From: Myxococcus qinghaiensis
GTDB taxonomy: Bacteria; Myxococcota; Myxococcia; Myxococcales; Myxococcaceae
Length of the DNA stretch: 64,000 nucleotides
Assembly (NCBI RefSeq): GCF_024198215.1
Contig: NZ_JAKCFA010000005.1
Coordinates: forward strand, 62,001-126,000
Direction: 5' to 3'
The position numbers and the translations under genes are program-made. Of this stretch, positions 9,679 to 20,087 are shown piece by piece. Position 1 is the stretch's first letter. The number at the start of each line of letters is the position of its first letter. The notes beneath the pieces were generated by a model that saw only the letters and a list, made by a program, of their open reading frames with translations, did not search any database and had not been told where the DNA came from.

Positions 9679-10698
9679 ATGCTCGACGTCGCCTCCTCGA
9701 TCCTCTCCTCCGGCCTCTCCTCCTCCGCGCCTTCGGCGACGCCCTGGACTGAGCAGCCCCTGCGCGACTGGTCGAACCTGGCCCCGCACACGGTGCTGAG
9801 CGCGCAGGAGCTGTACCCGCGGATCTGCGTGCGAGACCCGTACTTCGCGCTGAAGGACGTGACGGTGATGGGGCAGGGCGAGGTGGTGGCGCGAATCCCG
9901 GTGCAGCAGGACCCGGACGCGGAAGCGGGCCTCATCGGAATCGCGGAGGCGGGGCGGCACCTGGCCATTCTCGGCTCCTGCGCCTCGGCGCTGGTGACGC
10001 CCAAGGACGGGCAGCACTTCTACCTGGCGTGTGGCGCGCGCGGTGAGTGGCTGCGCCGCGAGCCGATGGCGCGCTCCACGGACCTGCTCTGGGGCCTGGC
10101 GCAGGCGAGCTTCACGGGCAAGCGCACCGCCACGGCGCGCACGCTCCTGTCCGCGCCGGACGGCACCCCGGTGTTCCGCCTGGAGGTGGACTACAACGTG
10201 CTGTCCGCCGCCGCCTTCACCCGCCTGTTCGGCGAGGCCCGGGTGGACATGCGCCGCGAGCCCCGTCGCGAAGACAACGTGCAGCGCACCCCGGAGGAGT
10301 GGGCGCGCCTGCGGCAGAACCCGTACGGCAAGGCGCTGGCCCTGCGCGACTGGCGCCCGGACGGTGAGAGCCTCACCGCGTCCCTGGGCCCCGTCACGGC
10401 GGAGATGTGCAAGGGCCACTTCGCCCTGCACCCGGTGATGCCCGTGGCCATTGTCGCCAGCGGCATGACGCGCGTCGCGACGACGCTCCTGCGCAAGCTG
10501 GAAGGCGCGCCGTGGGCCCGCGTGCTCGCCAAGAACGTGAACCTCAAGGCGGACAGCCTCGCGTACGCCGGTCAGATGGTGACGTTCGGTGCCGTGCGCC
10601 GCTCGCACGAGGGCGCCGACCACGTCTTCTCCTGCCAAGCGTCCGTGGGCGAGCGCGTCGTCGCCGAGCTCGACGTCACCTTCGAGCGCGTGGAGTAA
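9679..10698 (+). CDS. Double-hotdog-fold protein (FabZ/dehydratase-like)
   Basis: The ATG at 9679 is preferred because an AGG-containing ribosome site precedes it and the 36 residues before it in the same frame look non-coding; product 339 residues. Two halves of about 140 residues are visible. The second contains GHFALHPVMP with His247, which resembles the catalytic segment of FabZ/FabA-type 3-hydroxyacyl-ACP dehydratases (GHFPGxPVMPG). The first half (LKDVTVMGQGEVVARIPV, then AEAGRHLAILGSC) resembles a second hotdog unit. Such tandem hotdogs occur as thioesterases or dehydratases in lipid and polyketide metabolism. No fatty-acid or polyketide genes adjoin it, so substrate and reaction remain open. 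It is convergent with the DUF2378 gene; the two stop codons abut. Confidence 0.65.
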   Translation: MLDVASSILSSGLSSSAPSATPWTEQPLRDWSNLAPHTVLSAQELYPRICVRDPYFALKDVTVMGQGEVVARIPVQQDPDAEAGLIGIAEAGRHLAILGSCASALVTPKDGQHFYLACGARGEWLRREPMARSTDLLWGLAQASFTGKRTATARTLLSAPDGTPVFRLEVDYNVLSAAAFTRLFGEARVDMRREPRREDNVQRTPEEWARLRQNPYGKALALRDWRPDGESLTASLGPVTAEMCKGHFALHPVMPVAIVASGMTRVATTLLRKLEGAPWARVLAKNVNLKADSLAYAGQMVTFGAVRRSHEGADHVFSCQASVGERVVAELDVTFERVE

Positions 10699-11340
10699 TC
10701 ACTCCCACGTGATGTCGTAGTCCACGCGGTCGATGCCCTGTGGATGGGCCTTCGCCGTGCCAGTCAATCCCAACACCTTCAATGCGCCGGTGAGAATGCC
10801 CTCGTGATACGCGGGAGGCAGCATGTCTCGACGTACCCTCAACGTGCCGGATTTGGGTCCCGTCGTCACATACTCGCGGGTGCCGTACGTCACGGCCGCG
10901 CTGTAGCCCATCTGCGCTCCGGAGAAGAGCTTCTGCGGGTCCCCCCGGGAGATGATGCCGAAGATGAGCATCCCCGGGCCGGTGGAATAGCGTGTGACAT
11001 TGGACTCGCCGCACGCGTGATACACGACGTCCTCAGGCCCCATCTCCTGCTCCAGCGCGTCCGCCGCGACATAGAGCAGGTGGAGGAACTCCTGCACCGG
11101 ATAGGTGCGCAGGTCCGAGTAGTCCTTCGCCAAATCACCCACGCGAAGCGTCTCCAGCGCGGCCAGTCCCGCCCGCTGCTGGACCATGCTGAACACCGCC
11201 TTGAAGAACAGACCGCGTACCGCGTCGCCGGGCTGGGTGGCCGCGAGGCGCTCGGCGAGCTCGGCTTTGTTGGACGGCATGTCTTTGAGCTCCTGCTCCG
11301 GCCCGTGCTCCGATGACGGAAGCACGTTCAGCTTAACCAC
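10699..11340 (-). CDS. DUF2378 / TIGR02265 family protein
   Basis: 213 residues from a GTG start at 11340. The sequence (GDAVRGLFFKAVFSMVQQ, DYSDLRTYPVQEFLHLLYVA) matches what I know of the DUF2378/TIGR02265 family, which is largely confined to Myxococcales and present in many paralogues. No catalytic motif is evident and no function is established; the middle section has a few conserved Tyr and Gly (MGYSAAVTYGTREYVTTGP). The gene is translationally coupled to the phosphoesterase gene before it: that gene's TGA is followed by three bases and then this GTG, and the ribosome site (GAGGTG) lies inside the upstream coding end. Confidence 0.75.
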   Translation of the reverse strand: MVKLNVLPSSEHGPEQELKDMPSNKAELAERLAATQPGDAVRGLFFKAVFSMVQQRAGLAALETLRVGDLAKDYSDLRTYPVQEFLHLLYVAADALEQEMGPEDVVYHACGESNVTRYSTGPGMLIFGIISRGDPQKLFSGAQMGYSAAVTYGTREYVTTGPKSGTLRVRRDMLPPAYHEGILTGALKVLGLTGTAKAHPQGIDRVDYDITWE

Positions 11341-11343
11341 ACT

Positions 11344-12081
11344 TCACACCTCGTCGAGCAGCATCGGCTTGAAGCCCGCCGCGTCGCACGACGCCAGCAC
11401 GTAGCGCACGCCCGCGCGCTCTCCGGTGAAGCCCGCCGGGATTCCCGTCGAGTGCAGGTGGCCGTACACGCAGACCTTCGGCTTGAACGCCTCGATCGGC
11501 TCGCTGAACGCCGTGGGCTTCTCGTTCGCGTACAGCGGAGGGAAGTGCACCGCGGCCACGCGCACCAGCGGCGTGCGGCTGGCTGCCTCCTTCTTTTTCG
11601 CGTCCTCGATGGACGTCGCCAGCCTCCGCGTCTCGCGCTCCACGTAGCCGTCGTTGACGGGCTCGTCCCCCATCTCCCCGCCGGGCATGGGAGGCGCCTC
11701 GGGCGCGGTCCACAGTCGCGTGCCGGCAATCACCCACGGCCCCATCACCGCCGCGCTGTTGTGCAGGAACGCCTCCAACGTGCGGAATGGCTCCAAGAGC
11801 TTGCGCAGCTTCGACGCCGAGTCGCCCCACCAGTAGTCATGGTTGCCGCGCACCAGCAGCTTGCGTCCCGGCCGCGCGTCCAGCCACGCCAGGTCCTCCA
11901 TCACCTCGTGCGCGCGCGTCGCCCAGGAGATGTCTCCCGCGACGATGACCACGTCGTCCGGCCGCACCATCTCGTCCCACGCGCGCTGGAGCGGAAGCGG
12001 GTGGTCCGTCCACCCGAAGCGATGCATGTCCTTCTTTCGAGTGGAGGGCAGATGCGTGTCGCCGATACCGAAGAGCCGCAT
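11344..12081 (-). CDS. Calcineurin-like metallophosphoesterase
   Basis: The start is placed at the ATG at 12081 (MRLFGIGDTHLP), since AGGGGG lies just upstream; an ATG four codons earlier is possible. The 245-residue protein carries the metal-binding motifs of the calcineurin-like superfamily: GDTH (residues 6-9), GDISW, GNHDYWWG, AAVHFPP and GHLH near the C-terminus. Two metal ions (Mn, Fe or Zn) would be bound in the cytoplasm. Substrate cannot be deduced; relatives hydrolyse phosphodiesters, cyclic nucleotides or protein phosphates. It shares a transcript with the DUF2378 gene, suggesting joint function. Confidence 0.88.
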   Translation of the reverse strand: MRLFGIGDTHLPSTRKKDMHRFGWTDHPLPLQRAWDEMVRPDDVVIVAGDISWATRAHEVMEDLAWLDARPGRKLLVRGNHDYWWGDSASKLRKLLEPFRTLEAFLHNSAAVMGPWVIAGTRLWTAPEAPPMPGGEMGDEPVNDGYVERETRRLATSIEDAKKKEAASRTPLVRVAAVHFPPLYANEKPTAFSEPIEAFKPKVCVYGHLHSTGIPAGFTGERAGVRYVLASCDAAGFKPMLLDEV

Positions 12082-12223
12082 GCGCCCCCTCATACCGGAT
12101 GATTCGCCTGTCGGGCGCCCCAGAACTCCGCGCGCCCCAGGCCCTCGCCTGCCTCCCCGGCAAACCCCCGCCCGCCGCCCTCAATCCGGCCCGGGGATAA
12201 AAGACGAGGAATACGAGAAATAT

Positions 12224-12240
12224 CGTAAAATCAGTTTACG
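12224..12240. promoter_or_regulatory. CGTAAA-N5-TTTACG palindrome
   Basis: Perfect six-base arms around ATCAG, in a locally AT-rich patch; it overlaps another inverted repeat (TACGA...TCGTA, 12212-12227). The size suits a dimeric helix-turn-helix regulator. It lies about 145 nt upstream of the phosphoesterase start and about 300 nt upstream of the amidase gene. Confidence 0.4.
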
Positions 12241-12382
12241 CCGGGGCTGTCTCGAAATGCGCCACTGCGACAAGGACGGCCATTCCGGGGGTGGGTGGAA
12301 GTAGGCTTGATGTGGGCGTGCTCGTCATTTCAGTGGGTTGAAGTGTTCACTTGGATTTTGGGGAGCGGGGTGGGGGGCGGAG

Positions 12383-12406
12383 AGGTGGAGCATGGATGCT
12401 CCACCT
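12383..12406. promoter_or_regulatory. 24-bp near-perfect palindrome upstream of the amidase gene
   Basis: AGGTGGAGCAT and ATGCTCCACCT are perfect 11-base inverted repeats separated by only GG. The two-base spacer argues for a protein-binding site rather than an RNA hairpin. It lies 130 nt before the amidase start codon. Confidence 0.45.
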
Positions 12407-12536
12407 TGGGGCGCGCCTGGGGGTGGAAAGCGGGGTTGGCGCGGCTGGCATGCATGCTGCTCAAGGGCCCGCGCTGCGCCGCTCCCGTGGACGGGGGCGG
12501 ACCGAAGAGCTGCTGACCCCCTCGAAGGAGCTCCCC

Positions 12537-14168
12537 ATGCACGTGTTGTGGAAGACGTTCGCGGCCTCTGCCGCGGCCCTGGCCCTGTCCGCCTGCGGAC
12601 CGCAGCCAGAGGCGCCGCCGCAAGAGGCCCCCCCGGCTTCGACGGAAGTCCCCTCGGGTGCGGCGGATGACGCGGCCCGCGCGGTCGCCGATGCGGCCCG
12701 TCGTACGCCGACGGAGCTGGACGCGCTGTTCGCGCAGGCGGCCAAGGAGTTCGACGTTCCGGTGAGCCTGCTCAAGGCCATCTCCTATACGGAGACGCGC
12801 TGGGAGCACGTGAAGGGCGAAGAGGAGTTCGAGGGCCGTCCCGCGGCGTTCGGTCTGCTGGCCCTGCGCGGCGCCAAGGTGACGGACGGCGCGGCGCTGG
12901 CGGGTGTCTCCGCCGAGGCCGTGCGTGAAGACAGGCTGGCCAACCTGCGCGCTGGCGCGGCGCTGCTGTCGAAGTACGCCACCGAGGCGGGCATCGACCG
13001 GAACGACCTGGGCGCGTGGGCGCCGGTCGCGGTGCAGCTGACGGACATCACCGACCCGGACGTGCAGGCGCACTACATCCACAATGATGTGTACGCGGCG
13101 CTGCGCGAGGGCGCGGGCGCGTTCACCCCCGAGGGCAAGGTGGCGGTGTCGCTGGACGGCGCCCAGGTGGAGGCGAAGTTCGCCCTGCCGAAGATGCAGG
13201 CGCTGGCGGCGGGTCCGGACTACGCGGCCTCCATCTGGCGCGCGTCGCCCAACTTCAACGCCCGTCCCGCGGGCACCAACGTGTCGATGATTGTCATCCA
13301 CACGTGTGAAGGCGGCTATGCCGGGTGCTGGGGCTGGCTGGTCAACTCCGCGTCGGGCGTGAGCGCGCACTACGTGGTCAACGAGAGCGGCAGCGAGATT
13401 TCGCAGCTCGTGCGTGAGTCGGACCGCGGCTGGCACGTGGGCGCAAGCTACGCCTGCAGCCTGAACGGCAGCGTGGACTGTGGCCTCAACGGCGTGTCGG
13501 TGAACCACTTCTCCGTGGGCATCGAGCACGGCGGCTTCGCCAGCCAGACGTCCTTCCCCGCGGGCCAGATTGACGCGTCGGCGAAGCTGTCCTGCGACAT
13601 CACCCAGGGGCAGGGCATCACCCGCGACAGCTACCACATCGTCGCGCACGGCCGGCTCCAGCCGTCCTCGCGCACCGACCCGGGTCCGAACTGGCCGTGG
13701 AGCAGCTACATCGCGAAGATCAAGAGCTACTGCGGTGACGGCGGCACGCCCACGGGCACCATCATCGTGGACAGCCACAACGCGAACAACGACTCGACGA
13801 AGGCGCGCACGGACGTGCCGGCGACGTGGGCGGCGGGCACCAGCGCGGGTTACTACGGCAGCGGCTACTACTACGCCTCCACGCAGCCCATCTCCGAGCC
13901 GGTGGTGTTCAACTTCTACATGGCGTCCGCGGGCTCGAAGACCATCGACGCGTGGTGGGTGGCCGGCACCAACCGCGCTCCGGCGGCGCCGTTCATCATC
14001 AGCCACACGGGTGGCGACAGCACGGTGACGGTGAACCAGCAGGCCAACGGCGGCGCGTGGGTCGCCCTGGGCACGTACAACTTCGCTGCGGGCTGGAACC
14101 AGGTGAAGCTCAGCCGCTGGACGACCGAAGGCTACGTCGTCATGGCGGACGCCATCCGGGTGCGATGA
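12537..14168 (+). CDS. Lipoprotein peptidoglycan hydrolase: transglycosylase-like, amidase_2 and golvesin-type domains
   Basis: The ATG at 12537 is preceded by GAAGGAG at ideal spacing, giving 543 residues. The lipobox (ALSAC) predicts an outer- or inner-membrane lipoprotein. Residues about 60-190 resemble the goose-lysozyme/SLT fold ([19 protein letters not shown], with Glu86 as the candidate catalytic acid). Residues about 235-400 are an N-acetylmuramoyl-L-alanine amidase_2 domain with zinc ligands His255 (VIHTCEGG), His371 (VAHGRLQP) and Asp381 (RTDPGPNW). Residues about 405-543 are a golvesin C-terminal-like beta domain ([11 protein letters not shown]). It would cleave peptidoglycan, in turnover or against prey walls. 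The next gene starts one base after the stop, implying an operon. Confidence 0.88.
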   Translation: MHVLWKTFAASAAALALSACGPQPEAPPQEAPPASTEVPSGAADDAARAVADAARRTPTELDALFAQAAKEFDVPVSLLKAISYTETRWEHVKGEEEFEGRPAAFGLLALRGAKVTDGAALAGVSAEAVREDRLANLRAGAALLSKYATEAGIDRNDLGAWAPVAVQLTDITDPDVQAHYIHNDVYAALREGAGAFTPEGKVAVSLDGAQVEAKFALPKMQALAAGPDYAASIWRASPNFNARPAGTNVSMIVIHTCEGGYAGCWGWLVNSASGVSAHYVVNESGSEISQLVRESDRGWHVGASYACSLNGSVDCGLNGVSVNHFSVGIEHGGFASQTSFPAGQIDASAKLSCDITQGQGITRDSYHIVAHGRLQPSSRTDPGPNWPWSSYIAKIKSYCGDGGTPTGTIIVDSHNANNDSTKARTDVPATWAAGTSAGYYGSGYYYASTQPISEPVVFNFYMASAGSKTIDAWWVAGTNRAPAAPFIISHTGGDSTVTVNQQANGGAWVALGTYNFAAGWNQVKLSRWTTEGYVVMADAIRVR

Positions 14169-14169
14169 C

Positions 14170-15276
14170 GTGAGGAAGCAAGGCCGAGAACGGATGCCGC
14201 GTTCCTGGCCGTGGCGAGCGCGGTGGAGTCTTGCCGCGCTCGCCGTGCTCGGCGTCGGATGCTCCGGCCGGTGTGGCGGAGCGTCGGGCGCCGGGCCGCT
14301 GTCGAAGGAGGAGGCACGCGCCATTCCGGGCGTCGTGGTCTTCCTGTCGGAGCGGGCGGGACAGAAGGACGTGTGGCAGGTGAGTCCCGACGGGACCCAG
14401 ACACAAATCACCCGAGGCCCCGAGGACGACTACCCCGGCCCGGTGTCACCGGACGGGAAGTTGCTGCTGGTGGTGGCCGTGCGCGAGCAGGGTGGGATTC
14501 AGTTCCAGCAGCTCCGGGTGCAACCCCTCGCCGGGGGAGACGCGGTGCCACTGCATGCCCCCAGGGCCCGCGCGCGCAACGCGAGCTGGGCGCCGGATGG
14601 CTCGTGGCTGGTGGCGGAGTCGGACGCCCAGGGCTTCAGCGACCTCGTCCGTCTGGAGCCGCGCGAGGGCGCGCCGGAGGTCCGACTGACGCAGGTGAAG
14701 GAGGGCTGCTTCGAGCCCGCCGTCTCACCGGACGGCAAGGAAGTGGCCTTCGTATGCAGCCGCGAAGGCGACCCCGAAATCTACGTGACGAAGGCGGATG
14801 GAACGGAGGAGCGGCGGCTCACCGCCTTCCACCGCGAGGACCGCTCCCCCATGTGGAGCCCGGACGGGCAGTGGCTCGTCTTCGTCAGCGACCGCGAGGA
14901 GAAGGAGCGGCTGTACCTGGTGCGTCCGGATGGCTCGGACCTGCGCGCGGTGTCGGGGAGCGGCTTCGCCGGCGACGAGCGCGAGCCGACCTTCAGTCCG
15001 GATGGCCAGCGCCTGGTGTACGTGAGCCGTCTGCCGGAGGGCCTCAGTCGCCTCTGGATGGTTCCCTTGGCGGGCGGTGCGCCGGTGGCGTTGACGGACG
15101 GCAAGCACCGCGACGACATGCCGGCGTGGAGCCCCGACGGGAAGTACCTGGCCTTCACCTCGGAGCGCGAGGGCAACACGGACGTGTACCTCATGCGCGC
15201 CGATGGCAGCGGCCAGACGCGGCTCACCACCGACAAGGCACCGGACTGGCTGCCTCGCTGGGTGGCGCGCCGCTGA
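14170..15276 (+). CDS. TolB-like beta-propeller lipoprotein
   Basis: A GTG at 14170 gives 368 residues; an ATG at 14194 is an equally good start and leads straight into a lipoprotein signal (ALAVLGVGC). The mature protein is a set of about six to seven PD40/WD40-like blades, each with an S-P-D-G turn (VSPDGKLLLVVA, WAPDGSWLVAE, VSPDGKEVAFVC, WSPDGQWLVFVS, FSPDGQRLVYVS, WSPDGKYLAFTS). This resembles TolB and other periplasmic propeller proteins, here without TolB's N-terminal domain. A role in envelope protein-protein contacts is likely. It follows the hydrolase gene by one base, so the two are probably co-translated. Confidence 0.85.
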   Translation: MRKQGRERMPRSWPWRARWSLAALAVLGVGCSGRCGGASGAGPLSKEEARAIPGVVVFLSERAGQKDVWQVSPDGTQTQITRGPEDDYPGPVSPDGKLLLVVAVREQGGIQFQQLRVQPLAGGDAVPLHAPRARARNASWAPDGSWLVAESDAQGFSDLVRLEPREGAPEVRLTQVKEGCFEPAVSPDGKEVAFVCSREGDPEIYVTKADGTEERRLTAFHREDRSPMWSPDGQWLVFVSDREEKERLYLVRPDGSDLRAVSGSGFAGDEREPTFSPDGQRLVYVSRLPEGLSRLWMVPLAGGAPVALTDGKHRDDMPAWSPDGKYLAFTSEREGNTDVYLMRADGSGQTRLTTDKAPDWLPRWVARR

Positions 15277-15293
15277 ACCCACGAACGTGATTC

Positions 15294-15344
15294 GCGCATG
15301 ACGCATGACCTCGGGTGGTGCGCCTGACGTCATGCGTCATGCGC
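15294..15344. repeat. Perfect 16-bp inverted repeat after the TolB-like gene
   Basis: GCGCATGACGCATGAC (15294-15309) and its exact reverse complement (15329-15344) flank a 19-nt spacer. Each arm is itself a tandem copy of GCATGAC. It begins 18 nt after the TolB-like stop codon and has no T-tract, so it may be a terminator, a regulator site, or both. Confidence 0.6.
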
Positions 15345-15396
15345 AGCGCCCCCGCAGGCTCGTCCCCCGGGCCGCCCGGGTATTCGTGTTTTCTCG

Positions 15397-15415
15397 TATT
15401 GACGGTCTGTCAATA
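15397..15415. promoter_or_regulatory. TetR-type operator candidate upstream of the RoxA/B-like gene
   Basis: TATTGAC-GGTCT-GTCAATA is a perfect palindrome with seven-base arms and a five-base spacer. The half-site TTGAC and total length fit many TetR/AcrR-family operators. It lies 48 nt upstream of the start codon, where a repressor would overlap a promoter. No TetR gene is in this window. Confidence 0.6.
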
Positions 15416-15462
15416 AGAACTCATCGTTTCGATGGCGATGTGCCACGAAGCAGGAGGAGTTC

Positions 15463-17526
<2,064 letters not shown>

Positions 17527-17541
17527 GCCCTGACTCGGGCC

Positions 17542-19923
17542 TCACTCGAGGCCCTTGGGCCCGGGCCCCCCTGGACGACGGGGGGGCTCGGCACCCGGAG
17601 GGGCCGTGGGCACGCTGAAGCAGAAGGTGGCGCCCCGGCCCGGCTCGCTCTCCACCCAGATGTGGCCGCCGTGCGCCTCGATGATGAGCCGGCAGATGTA
17701 GAGTCCCAGCCCCAGCCCTTGCGTGTCGGACGCGCTGCCCTGTCGCGTCCGGTAGTACTTGTCGAAGACGTGCTCGGTGTCCTCTCGCGCGAGCCCCGGG
17801 CCTTCGTCCCTCACCGACACCACGACGCGGCCCTCCCGCATTGCCGCGCGCACCAGCACGGGCTTGTCGTGCGGGCTGTACTTGGCGGCGTTGCCCAGCA
17901 GGTTGGCCAGCACCCGCTCCAGGCGGCGCGCGTCCACCCACGTCAGGGGAAGCGGCGTCGCCACCTCCAGGCGGAAGCGCTCGCGCAGGTCTGGAGGGAC
18001 GTCCCGCTCCAGCACGTCCTCGAGGAAGCGCGCCACGTCCGTCGGCTCGCGGCGCAGCTGGATGCGGCGGGACTCCAGGCGCGAGCCCTCCAGCAGCTCT
18101 TCAATCATGGAGCTCATCCACTCCACGTTGCGGAGGATGGCGTCCGTGAGCGCCTCCTCGCGCGAGAGCCGCCGCTCCTTCAGCTCGCGCAGCAACATGC
18201 TCGCTCGCAGGGTGATGCCCTGGAGCGGGTTGCGCAGGTCATGCGAGATGAGGCTCACGTACTCCTCGCGCAGCCGCTCCAGCTCCCGGTGGGGCGTGAG
18301 GTCATGGCCGGTGATGACCACGCCGCGCTGCTCGCCTTGCGCCCCGAACACGGGCGCGGCGGTGATGAGCAGGGGAGTCATCACGCCATCCGGACGCGCG
18401 ATGGTGATTTCAACCGGGCCCACCACCTTGCCCGTCTTGGCCGCCAGCGTCGAAGGCAGCTCCGCCATCTTCATCGGCCGTCCATCCGGATGGCGCAGCC
18501 GGCTCAGGTAGGCGCCGCGCTTCGTGTTTTCGGGAAGCGGCCCGAGCATCGTCTCCGCGAAGGGGTTGGCCACCAGCGTCCCCAGCCGCGGGTCGCTGAA
18601 GAGCACCCCCACCGGCGCGTGGTTCAGCACGGCCTGGAGCAGGCCCCGCTGCACCTCCGCCTCCTCGCGAGCGGCCTGCAGCCGGGCGATGGCCTGCTCG
18701 CGCAGGGTGACGTCGCGGAGCACCGCGAGCAGGCTCTCACCCTCGGGGCCGGACACGCGGCGCAGGCGGGCCTCCAGGGGCACCCGGGTGCCGTCGGCGC
18801 GCAGGCCATAGAGGGCCCGCGCATCCACCGCGCCCCCCAGGCTGTGTCCGCCGAAGAGCCCCTCCGGCACCAACTGCTCCACCTCATGGCCCAGCAGCGC
18901 CTCGCGCGGGTGGCCGAACACGCGCTCCGCCTCCGCGTTGACGAAGCGCAACAGCCCATCTGAGTCGACGATGAGCAGCGGCTCCGGCGTCGTCTCCAGC
19001 AGGCTCCGGTAGCGTGCCTCGGAGACCTCCAGCGCCGCGGTGGCGCGCCGTCGTCCCGCCTCCAGCGTGTCCAGGGCTCGCGCGGACAGCAGCACCAGCA
19101 CCGCGCCGCCCGCGCTCAGCAGGGTGGCGAAGAGGGGGAGCTTCGCCTCACGCCCGAGCAGTCCCTCCAGGCTGAGCAGGGCCAGCGTCGCGCCCAGGAG
19201 CGACGGCCCCAGGAGCGCCACGGGAACCAGCCGCCGCGCCAGGAAGCCGCCCAGGGTGTCCCGCGTGATTCTCCCCGCGAGGCCCCGCTCCGGCCGCAGG
19301 CAGAGCAGGCCCACGCCCAAGAGCAGCACCGCCAGCGCCGTGTACAGGCCCATGCCGCGCCGCGGAGGAAAGGACTCGCCATCCTGCGCGATGAGGGGAC
19401 CGAACAGCAGGCCGTTGAAGCCCAGCAGCGCCACCAGCAGCGCGCCCATGACGAGCGCGTCCCGCCACGCCTGTCGCTTCCCCGTGCGACCCGGTATCAG
19501 CAGGGCGAGGCCCAGGAACAGCACGCACAGCGGCGTGAGAGGCGAGGGGCGAATCATCGCGCTGAGGACACCGAACGTCCTCGCGAGGAACGCCTCCAGC
19601 GCCAGCGGCAGGCCCGTGACGACTTGCAGCAGGCTGACGCAGGCGATGAGGCACATGCCCACCGCGCAGAGGGCGGACAGCAGGCGGCGCACCCGGGAGG
19701 GGCGGGCGGGCAGCCGCAGTCCGAGCGCCACGCCTCCAAGCACCAGGGCGACACCCGTGCGAGGCGCCGTCATGGGCAGGCCGGAGACCTCCGGCCACGC
19801 TGAGTGCGCCGCGAAGGTCCAGCTCGCCAGGGAGAGCAGCCCCAACAGCGAAGCGCCCGCCGCCGCGACCCAGGCGAGCGCGCGGGCCATGGCCTGGCTC
19901 TGGGCCCTCCAGGTCCGATTCAT
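17542..19923 (-). CDS. Membrane sensor histidine kinase with two PAS domains
   Basis: The ATG at 19923 follows GGGGGG and is preferred over an in-frame GTG seven codons earlier; 793 residues. Residues about 15-300 form seven or eight membrane-spanning helices. A PAS domain (about 315-425; LLIVDSDGLLRFVNAEAERV) and a second PAS (about 440-545; FSDPRLGTLVANPFAETMLG) follow. The kinase core has the H-box SLISHDLRNP with His561, an N-box (NLLGNAAKYS), G1 (VRDEGPGLA) and G2 (GLGLGLYICR). No regulator gene is adjacent. The multi-helix sensor suggests detection of an envelope or membrane-soluble signal; the ligand is unknown. Confidence 0.92.
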   Translation of the reverse strand: MNRTWRAQSQAMARALAWVAAAGASLLGLLSLASWTFAAHSAWPEVSGLPMTAPRTGVALVLGGVALGLRLPARPSRVRRLLSALCAVGMCLIACVSLLQVVTGLPLALEAFLARTFGVLSAMIRPSPLTPLCVLFLGLALLIPGRTGKRQAWRDALVMGALLVALLGFNGLLFGPLIAQDGESFPPRRGMGLYTALAVLLLGVGLLCLRPERGLAGRITRDTLGGFLARRLVPVALLGPSLLGATLALLSLEGLLGREAKLPLFATLLSAGGAVLVLLSARALDTLEAGRRRATAALEVSEARYRSLLETTPEPLLIVDSDGLLRFVNAEAERVFGHPREALLGHEVEQLVPEGLFGGHSLGGAVDARALYGLRADGTRVPLEARLRRVSGPEGESLLAVLRDVTLREQAIARLQAAREEAEVQRGLLQAVLNHAPVGVLFSDPRLGTLVANPFAETMLGPLPENTKRGAYLSRLRHPDGRPMKMAELPSTLAAKTGKVVGPVEITIARPDGVMTPLLITAAPVFGAQGEQRGVVITGHDLTPHRELERLREEYVSLISHDLRNPLQGITLRASMLLRELKERRLSREEALTDAILRNVEWMSSMIEELLEGSRLESRRIQLRREPTDVARFLEDVLERDVPPDLRERFRLEVATPLPLTWVDARRLERVLANLLGNAAKYSPHDKPVLVRAAMREGRVVVSVRDEGPGLAREDTEHVFDKYYRTRQGSASDTQGLGLGLYICRLIIEAHGGHIWVESEPGRGATFCFSVPTAPPGAEPPRRPGGPGPKGLE

Positions 19924-20087
19924 CGGCGTCCCCCCGGAACGCACGGGTGCTTTCGTCGAGGGCGGGTGGCCGCGTCACACGTGACGGCCCGCTGCCTCGC
20001 TCCTCACGCACCTGTCCGGGACATGGATGCGCACGCGCGCCGCATCCGGCGTCGCACGGCGGGGCAGGCTGCCCGCCCGAGTGCCGC

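Larger units (their letters stand above)
12082..12536. other. Divergent intergenic region with palindromes
   Basis: 455 bp between the phosphoesterase start and the amidase start. It holds an AT-rich block around 12197-12240 with two overlapping short inverted repeats, a G-run segment at 12360-12380 and a near-perfect palindrome at 12383-12406. No convincing gene is present on either strand. It should contain promoters for both directions. Confidence 0.6.
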
